Of a DNA stretch of 64,000 nt, positions 33,654-44,229 are shown piece by piece. Both the position numbers and the translations under genes were made by a program. The stretch comes from CAVONV01 sp963697355. Its GTDB lineage: Bacteria > Acidobacteriota > Vicinamibacteria > Marinacidobacterales > DATDRI01. The stretch covers positions 186,001 to 250,000 of the forward strand of contig CAVONV010000035.1 of the NCBI GenBank assembly GCA_963697355.1. The letters are read 5' to 3'. The notes beneath the pieces are model-generated. The model ran no database searches. It had not been told where the DNA came from and was given only the letters and a program-made list of their open reading frames with translations. Positions within the stretch are counted from its first letter, which is position 1, and each line of letters starts with the position of its first letter.

Positions 33654-33791
33654 ACAACCTACGATGTCACACCAGACGGCCAACGATTCGTGATGATCCA
33701 GAGTCCCGAAGGTACTCTAGAGCCTCTACAGATGGTCTGCATTCCCAATTGGTTCGAAGAGCTGGAGCTGCTCGTTCCCAATAATCAACCA
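33654..33791 (+). pseudogene. C-terminal tail of a PD40/TolB-type (kinase-associated) protein
   Basis: About 45 residues read TTYDVTPDGQRFVMIQS, then a short loop and IPNWFEELELLVPNN. This closely follows the usual ending of large Ser/Thr-kinase/TolB-propeller proteins of Acidobacteriota (YDVSPDGQRFLM..., then NWFEELKRLVP). Nothing of the upstream propeller remains, and the frame overlaps the higA 3' end, so it is a remnant. Confidence 0.55.
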
Positions 33792-33820
33792 CCCCGGCCA
33801 CATGAAGACCATGGCCAGCT

Positions 33821-36103
33821 CTATCGTGCCCCGAGCTTTCTCTGAAGCTGCACGCCCTTTTCTTTTTCGGTACGGGAGCGATCTTGTTGCCCGAGCCGAA
33901 GATAAATGTCGGCTAAAACAAAATGACCAAAAGACGCGAACTCTGATTCCGGGTCCAGCGCGAGACCTTTCTGGGTGAGTTGTAAGGCTTCCTCCAGGTT
34001 TCTGTTCGCGTCCAGGTAGGCTTTGCCGAGCATCAAATAGACCCTCGCGAAATCACTCTTGTATTGAATGACTTTGCGGAGGTGCTCGATTTTTCGCTCT
34101 GGGTCTCCCAACTGATCGAAGAGTCGAGCGAGATGAAAATGCGCCATGTAGGAGTCAGGATAGAGGTCGACTTCGGCTTGAAGCTCCCGAACCGCTCCCG
34201 GCGCATCGCCTCTCCGGTCGACCAAGAGTCCCAGGTTGTAATGCGCATCTTTGATCCAGGGCCTCAATTCGATGGCTCGCTTGATCTCCCGTTCGGCTTC
34301 CGCGAACCGGCCTTGTTGTAGATAAGCCGCACCCAGGAGGTTATGGGCCATCGCGCTTCGTTCCGGATCCAAACCTGTAGAAAGCCTCAAAAAGGAGATA
34401 GCTGAATCGATGTCACCGCGCTCCAAGTGGATCTTCCCCAAGTTGAGAGGCGGCCTGTAATCCTTGGAGTCCAAGCTCATCAAGCGCTCATAAACGGCAA
34501 CCGATTCGCTGTACTCGCCCCCGAGCCGATGAGCGTGAGCAAGTGTAAAAAGAGCCGCTTTGTATTCGGGATCGGATTTCAAGGCCGCTTTGCAGTCTTC
34601 GATGGCCTCTAGAAGTCGGTCCTTCTTCAAGTAGATCTGGGCGCGGACCTGACGGGCTTGGGGGACATCGGGGTCTTCCTGAATCACTTCATCGATGTCG
34701 CTCAGAGCCTTGTCCAGGTCGGCTTCGGCGAATCTTTCCTCGGCCTGATGGATCCGATTGAAGATGTGAATCTTGTCTTTGGGGTCGGCCAAAACATCAG
34801 GTCGAGCCGAGGAGAACCCTCCCAGGTATCCCAGGGCGACGAGCTTCGTCAGAGATTCCTCATCCAAGAGTCGAGGCTCATGGACTGCGTCTCCGTCTTC
34901 GATGCGCGCTAGCTCTTTCTCGAGCTCGGCTGCCACCTCGGGAAGTTGTTCGTAGATGTTGGCCTGCTCTCCCGGATCCTTTTCGAGGTCGTAAAGCTCC
35001 GGCTGGGGAGCTCGAATGAGCTTGTAGCGGGCGCTACGGAGGCCGGAGAGTCCGCTCCACCCGTACCGATACAAGGGAAAATAGGTCTCGAAGTATGAAA
35101 ACGCCGGCTGGTCACCGTCCTTTCCGCGGACCAGGGGAAGAAGACTCTCTCCCTGTACATCCCGGGGAACGGGAAGACTCAGCTCTTGAAGGAGAGTCGG
35201 CAGTATGTCCACGGTTTCTACAGAAGACAACACCTTCCTTCCGCCATCGCGAGACAAAGGAAAGCGAATGATCAACGGGACGCGAACCGTTGCATCGTAG
35301 ACGAAGAAACCGTGTCCGTTTTCATCGTGCTCTCCGAGGCTCTCACCGTGATCCCCAACGATCACAATGAGAGTTTCATCTAGAACCGATTTTCGGCGAA
35401 GCTCTTCGACCACTCGGCCGATGAGGGAATCGACGTAAGCAATTTCCCCGTCGTAAAGTCCCCATTCCCCGCCAGAGAAAGCCGTCCGGAAGGGCTCAGG
35501 TGGATCGTAAGGTGTGTGGGGATCATAGAAATGAATCCAGCTGAAGAAGGTTCGTTCGAAGTGGTCGTCCAGCCAGCCCACAAATGACTCGACGACATCG
35601 TCTCCCCTTCGCTGAACCGCATCCAATGTGACGGCTCTTTGCGTCTCGAGCCCAAAACCGTCGTCATAGAGCTCGAAACCCTGCGCCAGTCCCCAACGCG
35701 AGTCGAGCACGAAAGCGCCAACAAAAGCCGAGGTTGCGTAGGATTGATCTCGAAGGATTTCGGCGAGCGTCACGAAGCGGTCTTCGAGGTAGAAGCCTCC
35801 GTTGTCCCGAACGCCGTGAAACGGAGGATGGGTCCCCGTGAGTATGGAAGCATGGGAGGGCAAGGTCAGAGGTGCCTGGCAAATAGCGTTCTCGAAAAGC
35901 ACTCCGGTCGCCGCGAGCTCGTCGATGTTGGGGGTTTGCGCATTGTCGAGACCATAGCAACCGAGACGGTCGGCGCGGGTGGTGTCCAGCGTGATGAGAA
36001 GGATGTTCGGTCTCGATTCGCTCTGGCTCTCATATCCACTGCAGGCACAGCGCGCCAGGACACTCGAGGCGAGAAGGAGTATTATCAGGTTCCGACGGCG
36101 CAC
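33821..36103 (-). CDS. Sulfatase-fold (alkaline phosphatase superfamily) lipoprotein with C-terminal TPRs
   Basis: This 760-residue protein begins with a short signal sequence (NLIILLLASSVLARCACSG) carrying possible lipidation cysteines. A sulfatase-type domain follows (about 30-420): NILLITLDTTRADRLGCYG with metal-binding Asp, then PLTLPSHASILTG, HFYDPHTPYDPP-like sequence and VGDHGESLGEH. The formylglycine site [CS]-x-P-x-R of true sulfatases is replaced by TLPSH, putting Thr at the nucleophile position as in phosphoethanolamine and glycerol-phosphate transferases. Sulfatase activity is therefore unlikely. Residues about 440-755 form tandem TPRs (for example GEYSESVAVYERLMSLDSKD and GRFAEAEREIKRAIELRP). 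Location is probably the periplasm or outer surface. Confidence 0.85.
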   Translation of the reverse strand: MRRRNLIILLLASSVLARCACSGYESQSESRPNILLITLDTTRADRLGCYGLDNAQTPNIDELAATGVLFENAICQAPLTLPSHASILTGTHPPFHGVRDNGGFYLEDRFVTLAEILRDQSYATSAFVGAFVLDSRWGLAQGFELYDDGFGLETQRAVTLDAVQRRGDDVVESFVGWLDDHFERTFFSWIHFYDPHTPYDPPEPFRTAFSGGEWGLYDGEIAYVDSLIGRVVEELRRKSVLDETLIVIVGDHGESLGEHDENGHGFFVYDATVRVPLIIRFPLSRDGGRKVLSSVETVDILPTLLQELSLPVPRDVQGESLLPLVRGKDGDQPAFSYFETYFPLYRYGWSGLSGLRSARYKLIRAPQPELYDLEKDPGEQANIYEQLPEVAAELEKELARIEDGDAVHEPRLLDEESLTKLVALGYLGGFSSARPDVLADPKDKIHIFNRIHQAEERFAEADLDKALSDIDEVIQEDPDVPQARQVRAQIYLKKDRLLEAIEDCKAALKSDPEYKAALFTLAHAHRLGGEYSESVAVYERLMSLDSKDYRPPLNLGKIHLERGDIDSAISFLRLSTGLDPERSAMAHNLLGAAYLQQGRFAEAEREIKRAIELRPWIKDAHYNLGLLVDRRGDAPGAVRELQAEVDLYPDSYMAHFHLARLFDQLGDPERKIEHLRKVIQYKSDFARVYLMLGKAYLDANRNLEEALQLTQKGLALDPESEFASFGHFVLADIYLRLGQQDRSRTEKEKGVQLQRKLGAR

Positions 36104-36186
36104 CCGGAGATCATATGCCGAGTCCTAACGCCGTACCACCCCGTGCGCCTTTCGGCTCACGGGGTGGTCGCATCAAGCGGGAGGGC

Positions 36187-39100
36187 TCAACGAGTAGCGA
36201 CGATGCCGGCGACGTTGGCCTGCTGTAACACGGTGTTGAAAGCCGGGATGTCGTTTTCGAGAAGGGCGTGAAGCTCTTCGAGCGCTGCAGTCATCTCCTT
36301 CTTCAACTCGTCATAGACCGCTATCTGTTGCGTTGTCGGAGGGAAGTCCGCCGATCCGCCCCCAACAGTGTTGGTCAGAAACGATAGTTGCCCATAGACC
36401 CTTTGACTCTGCCGGAAGGACTTAGGATCTCCTTCGGCCAAGGCTCTTTGTACCAGCTTGTCCTCGGTCGCGGTGAGCTTCGTCTCGAGCTCCTTGGCGG
36501 CGGCGACGACCGACGCTTGATTCTCCATGCCTTCGAATCGTCCCAGGAGGTCCTTGAGCTGGACACGCATCGACTCGATGAGATCCACGGCGTCAACGAC
36601 GTGGTTGATGTCATCGTAGATCTTCATCGAGAGCTCGTACTGCGCACGAACATCGGCAAGAGTCCCTTCGCTTCGCGGGTCTTTGACAACGGTCAGAGTC
36701 TGGGAAAGCTCTCTACCATTGACTGCCATTTTGACGGTATAGGCGCCGGGCATGACCAACGGTCCGAAAAGACCGCGGTTGAGCGCATAGTTCTCGAGGG
36801 TCAACCGTCCGTCCGGATCGAACGCAACATGAGGATTTCCCGGTGGTCGAAGCCTCAAGCGCGCTTCCTTGGCCGCTTCGTGGCGGAGGTCCCACCACAG
36901 GCGGTTGATGCCTGACTCACCCGGACCTTCCAGGGTTTTGATCACTTTGCCGCTTTCGTCCAAAACTGAGACTTCGACCTTTCCCTCGGCAGCGGACTTC
37001 AGATAGTAGTTGATGGATGCGCCGTAGGGTGGGTTCTCACCGTCGCAGAGATCCCCTCGGTAGTTCAAGGGAAGTGTTCACCTCCCGGAAGCGGTACGCT
37101 TGCCGCGGCTCGAAAAGATGGGCATTGGACTCGATAATCTCTTCAGTGAACTGCTGGAATGGTGTCACGTCGTCCATGATGTAGAAGCCTCGACCATAGG
37201 TCGCGACCACCAGATCGTTGAAGTGGTCTTGGACATCGAGCCAATGTACCGGTGCATGGGGAAGATTGTTTTGAAGCGGCATCCATTTCGCCCCGTCGTT
37301 AAAAGAAACATAGACGGCGTTCTCCGTCCCGGCATAGAGCAGCCCTTTGCTCTTGGGATCTTCACGGACGCAGTGGACGTAGCTGAAGACACTCTTGGGA
37401 ATGTCGCCACTGATGAACTTCCAGGTGCCGCCGTAGTCCTCGGTTTTGTAAATGTGGGGATCGCGGCCGTTCATCTGGTGATAGTCCACCGAGATGTAGG
37501 CGGTGCCGGCGTCGTAGCGGGACGGGTGGATGTTGCTGACGGTTCCCATGGGAGGCATGCCGTTGATGTTGCCGGTCACGTTCGTCCAGTTGGCGCCGCC
37601 GTCGCGGCTTACCTGGACCTGTCCATCGTTGGTCCCCGCCCAAAGGAGTCCGGCCTCGAGCGGTGATTCGGCGAAAGCGAAGATGAGGTCTCCGTATTCG
37701 ACACCCAGGTTGTCGAACGTGAGGCCTCCCGAATCGAGCAGGTGCTCCTCGTTGGCGAGGGAGAGGTCGGGGCTGATGTCGCGCCAGCTTCGGCCGCCGT
37801 CGGTGGTCATGTGGACGATCTGACTCGTGACATAGACTTTATTGTGGTCGTGAGGCGAGATGACGATCGGGAAGGTCCAGTTGAAACGATATTTCAGAGT
37901 CGAGGGCGCGCGAGTTCTGAGGATTCTTGGGCCAGACATCGACCATGTGGTCGTGTCCGGTCTCGACGTTCGAGCGCTCGAGACCGCCGTTGTAGCATCC
38001 ACCCCAGACGATGTCGCTGTTCTCGGGGTCGGGGATGGCGAAACCGCTCTCGCAGCCGCCGACGTTCTTCCACATGGTCGAGGGGATGCTACCGCCGCTC
38101 AGACTATTGCTCGGTCCTCGAATGGACGGACCGTCTTGACGGTTGCCGTAGACGTTATAGGGAATGTCGTTGTCCACGGCGACATGATACATCTGGGCGA
38201 TGGGAAGTCGGATCCGTTTCCAAGTTGTCCCGCGAGTCAGGGTGATGCTGACGCCCCCGTCGTTACCGACCATCATCCGGTCCGGGTTTTTGGGATCGAT
38301 CCACCAATCGTGGGCGTCACCACCCGGGTTGTTTGTCCCCGCACGCTACGAATCGTATCTCCGCCGTCGAGGGTCATGTTGACGCTGTTGCAGGGGAAAT
38401 AGACCTCGTTGTCGTTGTCCGGAGCGACCGCCATTCTCGAGTTGTAGTGCGGCCGCTCGTTGATCAGACGGTCGTAGCTGACCAGAGCCCAGTTTCGACC
38501 GCCGTCGTCCGAGCGCCAGAGGGAACCGCCTCCCCCGGTCTCGATCATGGCGTAGACGCGATTGGAGTTGCTCTGAGCAACGGCAACGGCGATCTTTCCC
38601 ATCTCGGTGGTGGGCAGTCCATGCCCCTCGATCCGTTTCCAGGTCGCACCACCGTCTCGAGACACGTAGACGCCACTTCCCGGGCCGCCGCTGTATCTTC
38701 CGAAGGTCTTGATTTCGAGATGCCAGGTACCGGCAAAGAGGATCCGAGGATTGTTGGGATCCATGGCGATATCAGCGCAGCCGGTGTTCTCGTCGACGAA
38801 GAGAACGTGATCCCAGGTCTCGCCGCCATCGGTGGTGCGGTAGATGCCGCTGTCTTTCTGGGGGCCATGGCTATGTCCCATGACGGCCGCGAGCACGATG
38901 TCGGGATTGGAAGGATGGATGATGACCCGTCCGATCCTTCCTGACTCCTCGAGGCCCATGTTCCTCCAGGTCTTGCCGCCATCGGTGGACTTGTAGATCC
39001 CGTCACCAATGGAAACGTTGCTGCGGATGAAGGTTTCGCCGGTTCCAGCCCAGACGATCTCGGGATCGGACGGTGCTATAGCGAGCGAGCCTATGGACTG

Positions 39101-39379
39101 CGCCGGCTGGTCGTCGAATACCGGCTCCCAGGTGATGCCCCCGTCGGTCGTTTTCCACACGCCTCCGGAGGCAGCACCGGCATAGGCAATCATCGGGTTT
39201 CCCGGCACCCCGATCACGGCGCTCACCCGATTGCCTTGTATCCCGACGAATCGATATTTCATCTGGCGGTAAGCATCGGCATCAATGTCTTGGGATGCAC
39301 CCGCGAGCGGGTAAAGGGCGAGCATCACAAGAAGAATTGCGGCGATTCTCACACTTATCCTGCGCGTAGTATCAGGCAT
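36187..39379 (-). pseudogene. Secreted sortilin-type BNR protein, paralogue B (three frameshifts)
   Basis: The intact gene would encode about 1060 residues: a signal peptide (ISVRIAAILLVMLALYPLAG), BNR repeats such as SGGVWKTTDGGITWEPVFDD and YKSTDGGKTWRNMGLEESG, and the helical C-terminal part starting near NPPYGASINYYLKSA. GGAGGAGG lies seven bases before the ATG. The frame breaks three times. One break is near 38337 (CCCC on the plus strand, before GTNNPGGDAHDWWID). The second is near 37900 (before LKYRFNWTFPIVISPHD). The third is at 37069-37071 (GGG, before LNYRGDLCDG). All pieces together retain every conserved block, so decay is recent or the breaks are sequence errors. Confidence 0.8.
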
Positions 39380-39567
39380 CTGTACCTCCTCCCGGCGGTT
39401 CGTGGATGAGTTCTTGTGGGCTTGCTGGATACGTCGACCATGGAGACCCTGGCGTGCTGGCCAACAGTCTTGTTGGGAAGAAGACTAGCACAGATCCATC
39501 TTCTCCGGACAGCGCATCAGACCAAACTCAACGCTGGGACACCTGAGCCTGATCCCAGCGAAGTCGC

Positions 39568-42500
39568 TCAAGGCGTTTCAGGATGAATGGCTTCCAGGCC
39601 TTTATCCTCCAACATCCGGTTGAAAGCGGGAACCTCCCGTTCAAGCACGCCATCGAACGCACTCAGTTGAGTCGCCATTCGTTCTTTCAGGACCTCGTGT
39701 AGCTCCAACGCTTGTTCGGTCGGCGCAAAGTCGGACGTGCGGACGCGGTGGGCAAGAGCCCCGAGCCGGCCGTATAACCTGTGTGGCGACCGGAAAGAGT
39801 CGTAGGTTGCGCCGGTGAGATGGTTTACGGGATAGAGCTCTTCTTCGATCGCTTCGAGCTTGTCGTCGAGCTCTTGTGCGGCTTCTTCGACGGCGACATT
39901 GGACCTTCCCTTTAACGAGGGTCGCAGCTCATAGATCTGCCGGCGGATCCATTCGATTTGGTCGATCACATCGACCACCGTGTTGATGTTGTCTTGGATC
40001 TCGAGCGTCATTTGGAGCTGCTCGCGGATGTCGTCCTCGCTGGCGACGCTCGACGGATCCTTTTTCACCTCGAGCTTCTGGGTGAGCCTCGGCCATCCAC
40101 AGAGAGCTTCACCGTGTAGACACCTGGAGCTACGAGGGGTCCGCTCTGTCCCGGTCGCGACATGTGATCTGTCCTCAGCGGCCGAATCCCTTTAGAAGTG
40201 AACTCGACGTGGGTGTGCTTCTCGGGAATGGTGCGGAGCTTGGGCATCTTCGGCGGTGTGTAGCGCAGGTCCCACCAAATTCGGTTGATACCGGTAGGTA
40301 ATTCGCGAGAAAGACCCGCTTCGTCGAGACCCGTCATCCCAAAGGCGTCGAAACCTTCCATCCCAAAGACACGAAGAAACCATCCGAGCTCGTCCCCCCG
40401 ACCATCGAGATCCTCCAGCAACTCGAGAATCTCACTCGAGACTCCGGCTCCGGACAATTGCCGAACCGTTCGACCCATGTCATCGAGAATCGTGATCGAC
40501 ACTTCCCCCGCGGGAACCGACTTCAGGTAGAAATTGATGGAAGCCCCGTAAGGAGGATTTTGTCCTACACACTGATCCGCAGGTACGTTGAAGCGTAGCT
40601 CCTTGTTACGAAGCCGGTATGCCGGGCGGGGCACGAAAAGATGCGCCGCTGAGTCGACAATCTCGTGGGAAAGCTGTTGAAGCGGTGTGACGTCATCGAG
40701 AATCCAGAAGCCGCGACCATAGGTCCCCACGACGAGGTCGTTGAAGTTCTTTTGAACGACCAGATCGTGGACCGGCGCATGGGGCAGGTTGTTCTGAAGA
40801 GGATGCCAAGTAGCGCCGTCATCGAGAGTTAGAAAGAGCGAGTTTTCAGTCCCAAGATATAGCATCCCCTTGCGGACCGGGTCTTCATGGATCCAGTGCG
40901 CGTAGCTGAAAACACTTTTTGGAATAGCACTGCTGATGGACGTCCAGGTCTCACCATAGTCGGTGGTTCTATAGACATAGGGATCGCGGTTATTGACCTG
41001 ATGAAAGTCGAAGGTGACATAGCAGGTGCCGGCGTCGAATTTGGAAGGCTCCACGTTGCTCACCGTGCCCCCAGGGCGGCAGATCGGGGATGTTCGCCGT
41101 GACGTTGGTCCAGTGCTCACCACTATTGCGGGTTACATGGACGAGTCCGTCATTGCTGCCCGCCCACAGGACGCCCGGCGTAATCGGCGACTCGGCCAGA
41201 GCAAAAACGACACCGAAAAAATCGAGCTGATGATTGTCGACAGTGAGCCCCCCCGAGTCCTGCTGCTTGCTCTTGTCGTTCAGGGTCAGATCGGGGCTAA
41301 TCTGACTCCAGCTTTGCCCGCCGTCCCTGGTTTGATGCACAAATTGGCTGCCAACGTAAACCTTCCGGTGATCATGCGGCGAAATGACAACGGGAAACGT
41401 CCAGTGGAACCGGTACTTCACGGGAGCCGCCATGGAGCCCGTCGTCGGCCTCCGGCCACACGTCGACGCTTCGGATCTGGCCTGTCGCAAGGTCGAACCT
41501 GTCGAGGTAGCCGTCATAACCGCCGGACCAAATGATGTCGGTATCGACGGGATCGGGGATCGAGAACCCGGACTCGTTTCCCGCCGACATCGTGCCACAT
41601 GGACGATGGAATGCCGGCGGTCCACTTTGCAAGGTAATTGCTGGGGCCGCGAGTGGGACGCTCCGTCCTGTTTGTTGCCGTAGACGTTGTAGGGCACTTC
41701 GTTGTCCACAGCCACGTGATACATCTGTGCAATGGGCAAATCGGCAAGACGTCAGTTGATACCGCGATGACGCGAGATGCTCGACGCCTCCGTCGTGCGC
41801 CACCGCCATGCGGTTGGCATCGAGAGGATCGATCCACATGTCGTGGTGGTCATAACCGGGTTGCGGCATCTGAACGATCCCCGTTTTTCCACCATCGAGG
41901 GAGACCATCTGTCGTACGCCCTGAGTGTAAAACTCGTCGGGGTTGTCCGGCGCTATGGTGATCCTCGAATGGTGGTGGGGTCGCTCGTTGAACATGTGAT
42001 CGCGGCTGACCAGCTTCCAGTTCTCCCCCCCGTCCTCCGATCTCCAAATCACTCCGTCCTCCGTCTCGATCATGGCGTAGACGATCTTCGAGTTGCTCGA
42101 AGCGATGCCGAGCGCCACCTTCCCGATGGGAGGCTCCGGCAAACCATAACCCGTGAGACGCTTCCAGGTCGCGCCACCGTCGCTCGACATGTGAACACCG
42201 CCGCCCGGTCCTCCGCTTTCTCTGCCCCAGGTTTTGATGACGAGCGGCCAGGTGCCGGCGAAGAGAATCTGCGGATCATTGGGGTCGATCACCAAGTCAG
42301 ATGCACCCGTATCTTCATCGACGAAGAGCACCTTCTCCCAGGTCCGCCCTCCGTCGGTGGTCCGAAAAACACCGCGTTCCGGTTGCGGGCCGTAGCAATG
42401 ACCCATGGCGGCCACCAGTACGGTCTCGGGATCACGAGGATGAATGACGATCCGTGGTATTCGGCCGGTCTCGGTCAGGCCCATGTGCTGCCACGTTTCG

Positions 42501-42904
42501 CCTCCGTCCGTTGATTTGTAAACACCGTTTCCGATGGAGATGTTGCTTCGTATCCATGATTCGCCGGTCCCCGCCCAAACAATGTCGGGGTCGGAAGGAG
42601 CCACCGCGAGCGCTCCGATGGATTGGACCGGATGGTCATCGAAGACCGGCTCCCACAAACCGCCGCCATCGGTCGACTTCCAGATACCTCCGGAAGCGGC
42701 ACCGGCGTAGTAAGTTCTCGCGTCGCCCGGCACACCGGCCACCGCGGCCACACGATTGCCCGGAGGACCGATGTGACGGAACTCGAGCTGGCGGTACAAA
42801 TCAGGAGAGATCTCCTGCGCGACACATAGGTATGAGGTCATCGAAAGGAGTGCCAAAATCGATGCGCTGCTCTTCAAGAACCGCCCTCTCAAATCTCGTG
42901 ACAT
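39568..42904 (-). pseudogene. Secreted sortilin-type BNR protein, paralogue C (six frameshifts and a nonsense codon)
   Basis: The start ATG at 42904 follows GAGGAGG by six bases, and a signal peptide is evident (SASILALLSMTSYLCVAQ). Repeats include SGGIWKSTDGGGLWEPVFDD and YKSTDGGETWQHMGLTETG. The reading frame changes near 41790, 41650, 41585, 41430, 41085 and 40075. In the second segment a TGA (41752-41754) stands where Trp is expected (SISRHRGIN-TGA-RLADLP). The last segment begins KKDPSSVASEDDIREQ and ends near 39568. The order of blocks equals paralogues A and B. This is the most decayed of the three. The two minus-strand copies are adjacent, suggesting a tandem duplication. Confidence 0.8.
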
Positions 42905-43033
42905 TCGAAACCTCCTCGGATCGTAAGGCAACACATATCTGAATCGAACCGGTTTCGCCGCCCTGATACGGCAACGTGCGTGGAGTGATTCTATCCCGGA
43001 TGGTTAGGTCTTTATCAATGAAGATTCAATGTG

Positions 43034-43144
43034 GGTCTATGCCTTAGGCAACCGAGACACTCGAGCCGGCTACGGATTGCGGTGCAATGGCGGAAACACT
43101 CTGAAATGCGCAAACCCCCGCATCCCGGAGAGGTTCTAGGTGAG
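43034..43144 (+). pseudogene. Joined remnants: HNH-gene tail and higA start
   Basis: 43034-43075 matches 32799-32840, the variable tail after the HNH fragment, at roughly six bases in seven (both contain CAACCGAGACACTCGAGC). Thirty bases later an ATG at 43106 opens a frame reading RKPPHPGEVLGES, clearly the start of a HigA antitoxin (compare HEPPHPGEILREL). It then loses similarity. HigB is missing between the two pieces. This is a second, scrambled copy of the 32.6-33.6 kb module. Confidence 0.6.
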
Positions 43145-43177
43145 TCGACGAGTCAAACCACAGGAGGCTTAATCACA

Positions 43178-43822
43178 TCATTCGTTCGACAGCTGAACGC
43201 GTAGATTGGCAGGCGCCAGGAGGGGCGTGCCATCGCTCTGCCACACGGCCCAACCGTAGCAACCGGAATTGTAGACGACTGAGCCAAGTTGCTGTGGGGT
43301 AGGAGGTATCTCGCAACATGCGACATCTCCATTCGTGCCGCGTTTTTCATTGTCATCACAGGTTAACGTTCTCCCTCTACTGATCAGTAGATTCTCACCG
43401 CCTGAAGCCTGGAAAGTCAGCCAATAGTAGTCACCCTGTTTGATCGTTCGGGAACTATGAACGGTATTCAGGGCAAAATCATGGTATTGCTCCGTGCCAA
43501 CAGAGGTCCAATTGTAATTGGCTACATATCCGCTGACCAACAGAGGACCGATTCTCCCATTGTCGTCTTCGTACACGGCATATCCGACCTCGTTGTTGGT
43601 CTCCGGGCTCGAGGCGAATGACCACAAATACATTTTGAAGCTGTCGGCACTTCCAGAGGCGCTCGCGCGCACTCTTGGCCTTCCAGACCGTATTGTGCAA
43701 GGGCGCGCCCGCGTAACCGTTGACTTCCGGGTAGCCCACAGCTGACTATCCGTCGATAGATTGGGAGCCAGAGCAAGAGATGCCAACAAAACCGTCGCAA
43801 CCAGATATGATGCATGCTTCAT
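43178..43822 (-). CDS. Small secreted protein, probable beta-sandwich
   Basis: This is a 214-residue protein with a signal peptide (KHASYLVATVLLASLALAPN). The ATG at 43822 is preferred over the upstream frame start at 43837. From residue about 65 it reads DSFKMYLWSFASSPETNNEV, GYAVYEDDNGRIGPLLVSGY, then NYNWTSVGTEQYHDFALNT and YYWLTFQASGGENLLI, a beta-rich, aromatic pattern like surface or carbohydrate-binding domains. A C-terminal Cys-containing part ends at LRVQLSNE. Residues about 30-60 are basic and unlike the rest. An alternative frame there reads EVNGYAGAPLHNTVWKAKS, so two compensating frameshifts are possible. No family is recognised. Confidence 0.5.
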   Translation of the reverse strand: MKHASYLVATVLLASLALAPNLSTDSQLWATRKSTVTRARPCTIRSGRPRVRASASGSADSFKMYLWSFASSPETNNEVGYAVYEDDNGRIGPLLVSGYVANYNWTSVGTEQYHDFALNTVHSSRTIKQGDYYWLTFQASGGENLLISRGRTLTCDDNEKRGTNGDVACCEIPPTPQQLGSVVYNSGCYGWAVWQSDGTPLLAPANLRVQLSNE

Positions 43823-43837
43823 CACACACCCCGTCAT

Positions 43838-44229
43838 CTACCGCCGGCTGCTGCACGAATCAATGTCGCGTTCAAACCGCGAGCATCCTCGGGCAGCCAG
43901 CAACCTTCGACCTAGTTAGTCTTTGTTTTGATGCCCCTATTTAAATTGGTTTATGCCCCTATGTCAAATCGCAGATGACTCTCTCGAGGGTAGGCGGAAA
44001 CGGTTCTTTGGAAACCTGGGCGTGCCCCGTCACACGCAGTCGAGTGCCATTCGGCTGACACAGTAAGTAGTTCTGATTGTTGGAGATACACTTCGCAGGG
44101 GTCCCTCCATGCCTATGGAGGCACATGGGCAAGGCGTCCCGCCGCAAGACCCATGGTCGGCGAGGGTTTCTGGTGATTCCAGCGTGGCATGCGCGAAGAT
44201 GTTGATTGGGAGCGGCAGTCGGAACAAAC
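43838..44229. other. Spacer without a recognisable gene
   Basis: There is no plausible protein. ATGCCCCTAT is repeated at about 43932 and 43953, with an AT-rich stretch between. A minus-strand frame running through here into the PD40 gene has no family features and is most likely an overlap artefact. Confidence 0.4.

Noticed and set aside
37742..38944. Plus-strand frames opposite BNR paralogue B
   Set aside because: They are arginine- or valine/aspartate-rich mirror translations of BNR repeats.
41752..41754. In-frame TGA in BNR paralogue C as Sec or as recoded Trp
   Set aside because: Trp is expected there, but many intact genes in the window end in TGA, so TGA is not generally Trp. The gene has six frameshifts and is simply decayed.
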